Positions 5,512 to 6,246 of a stretch of DNA of 6,246 nt are shown here, piece by piece (position 1 is the first letter of the stretch; the number at the start of each line of letters is the position of its first letter). Under the pieces are notes generated by a model that saw only the letters and a program-made list of their open reading frames with translations, had not been told where the DNA came from and did not search any database. Where the stretch lies: the NCBI GenBank assembly GCA_934438035.1, contig CAKSBK010000066.1:1-6246 (forward strand), in the 5' to 3' direction. This DNA comes from an uncultured Christensenellaceae bacterium. Lineage in GTDB: Bacteria > Bacillota > Clostridia > Christensenellales > Christensenellaceae. The translations under genes were made by a program, and so were the position numbers.

Positions 5512-6246
5512 ATTCAAACAAAAGCTGTGCCGCGCCTATTATTCCGAAATCCTGCTTTAATTCTGCGCGAACTATCTGCGCGCCGATGTGAGCTCTCTTT
5601 TTGTAAGCGCTTTTTATTCCGTCTGTAAATGCGTCTCCGAAGTTCAAAAAACCTCCTCCGACGACAAACTTATCGATATCAAGTATAACCGTAAGGTCAT
5701 ATATGAGTGCAGCCGCCGTATTAACAACGGTGTCAAAAATCTCTTTTGCGAGCTCGTCTCCCTTTAAAAGCGCCTCTTTTAAAGATATTCCGTCAGCAGG
5801 CCTTTTAATCGCCGTGGTTTTCCCGCTCTTTTCCGCCAATTCCACGGTTTCTTCCAAATGAGAGCCCGCGCCGAAAATCTCTGCGCAGCCTGCGTTTTTG
5901 CACCCGCATATTCTTTTTGAAAACATATCCAAAACCACGTGACCTATCTCTCCGGCATAACCGTGCACGCCTCTATATAGCTTATCGTTTAAAATAAGAC
6001 CGCAGCCTATGCCCGTTGAAACGGTTATATACGCCATGTTTTCAAAATCTCTTCCGGCGCCGTAACGGTGTTCGGCTAAAGCGGCGCAATTGGCGTCGTT
6101 ATCCGTAACAGTCAATATATTTAATTCTTTTTCAAAAAGCTTGCGAATATTTATTTCCGTAAGCGCTGGGATATTCGGCGTAAAGAGTATTTCCGACGTA
6201 TTTTTATTAATCGCCGCAGGCACCCCAACGCCTACAGCCGAAAGTT
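5510..6246 (-). CDS. ROK-family sugar kinase (glucokinase-like), C-terminal part, cut by the window edge
   Basis: ROK kinases phosphorylate hexoses such as glucose, fructose or N-acetylmannosamine with ATP; related proteins carrying an N-terminal HTH are transcriptional repressors. About 245 residues are visible and the frame stays open through the right edge. The GTG at 6221-6223 is an internal Val in a GVGVP motif, not the start. The sequence shows DNDAN (about 6089-6103, catalytic Asp), the phosphate loop STGIGCG (5999-6019), GEIGH (5939-5953, sugar-binding Glu and zinc-ligand His), a zinc motif CGCKNAGCAE (5879-5908), and VVGGGF near the C-terminus. The zinc motif keeps all three cysteines but has Lys where the ROK consensus CxCGxxGCxE has Gly. 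About 60-80 N-terminal residues are missing, so a regulatory HTH cannot be excluded. Linkage to a phosphohexomutase favours a metabolic kinase, probably of glucose. The exact substrate is not determinable. Confidence 0.9.
   Translation of the reverse strand, partial: LSAVGVGVPAAINKNTSEILFTPNIPALTEINIRKLFEKELNILTVTDNDANCAALAEHRYGAGRDFENMAYITVSTGIGCGLILNDKLYRGVHGYAGEIGHVVLDMFSKRICGCKNAGCAEIFGAGSHLEETVELAEKSGKTTAIKRPADGISLKEALLKGDELAKEIFDTVVNTAAALIYDLTVILDIDKFVVGGGFLNFGDAFTDGIKSAYKKRAHIGAQIVRAELKQDFGIIGAAQLLFE

Noticed and set aside
5500..5517. TTG start for the phosphoglucomutase, adding six residues and overlapping the kinase gene
   Set aside because: The perfect AAGGAGG lies inside this extension, 5 nt before an ATG, so the extension is the untranslated leader of the real start.
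6221..6223. GTG as the start of the ROK kinase
   Set aside because: The frame stays open to the window edge and the upstream codons continue a conserved GVGVP motif, so this is an internal Val and the gene is partial.
1..6246. Mobile elements, CRISPR arrays, tRNA/rRNA genes, riboswitches or a defence system
   Set aside because: Nearly all of the window is accounted for by recognisable housekeeping genes. No direct repeat arrays, transposase-like frames or structured leaders were seen, and the single 87-nt gap is too short for a riboswitch.

Overview
The window reads as a stretch of a low-to-moderate GC Gram-positive (Clostridia-like Firmicutes) chromosome. This is inferred from the gene order, strong AAGGAGG-type ribosome binding sites, and Firmicutes-like versions of RRF, UMP kinase and phosphoglucomutase. 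A finer taxonomic placement cannot be made by eye. All genes lie on the minus strand, so transcription runs from high to low coordinates, and coding density is very high.

Right part (6246 to 3778): the C-terminal portion of a ROK-family sugar kinase, cut by the window edge, is followed after 10 nt by a complete phosphoglucomutase/phosphomannomutase of the PgcA type. Together they look like a small hexose-phosphate module: phosphorylate a hexose, then interconvert hexose 6-phosphate and hexose 1-phosphate for wall or polysaccharide precursors.

Middle (3777 to 3691): the only real intergenic gap. It holds a perfect 7-bp inverted repeat and, overlapping it, a convincing sigma-A-type promoter with an extended -10 that points into pyrH.

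Left part (3690 to 1): a compact growth cluster, pyrH - frr - small ORF - uppS - cdsA - dxr (dxr is cut by the left edge). It is the classic bacterial block linking UMP kinase and ribosome recycling to undecaprenyl diphosphate synthesis, CDP-diacylglycerol synthesis and the MEP isoprenoid pathway. Junctions below pyrH range from 24 nt gaps to 4-nt stop/start overlaps, so translational coupling is likely. Two things differ from the textbook cluster. The rpsB-tsf genes usually found upstream of pyrH are replaced by the sugar module. A 73-codon gene with a TTG start and a PASTA-like sequence pattern sits between frr and uppS.

No mobile elements, CRISPR arrays, tRNA or rRNA genes were seen. The most novel item is the small frr-uppS ORF. 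The DXR sequence also carries substitutions at positions that are normally near-invariant.
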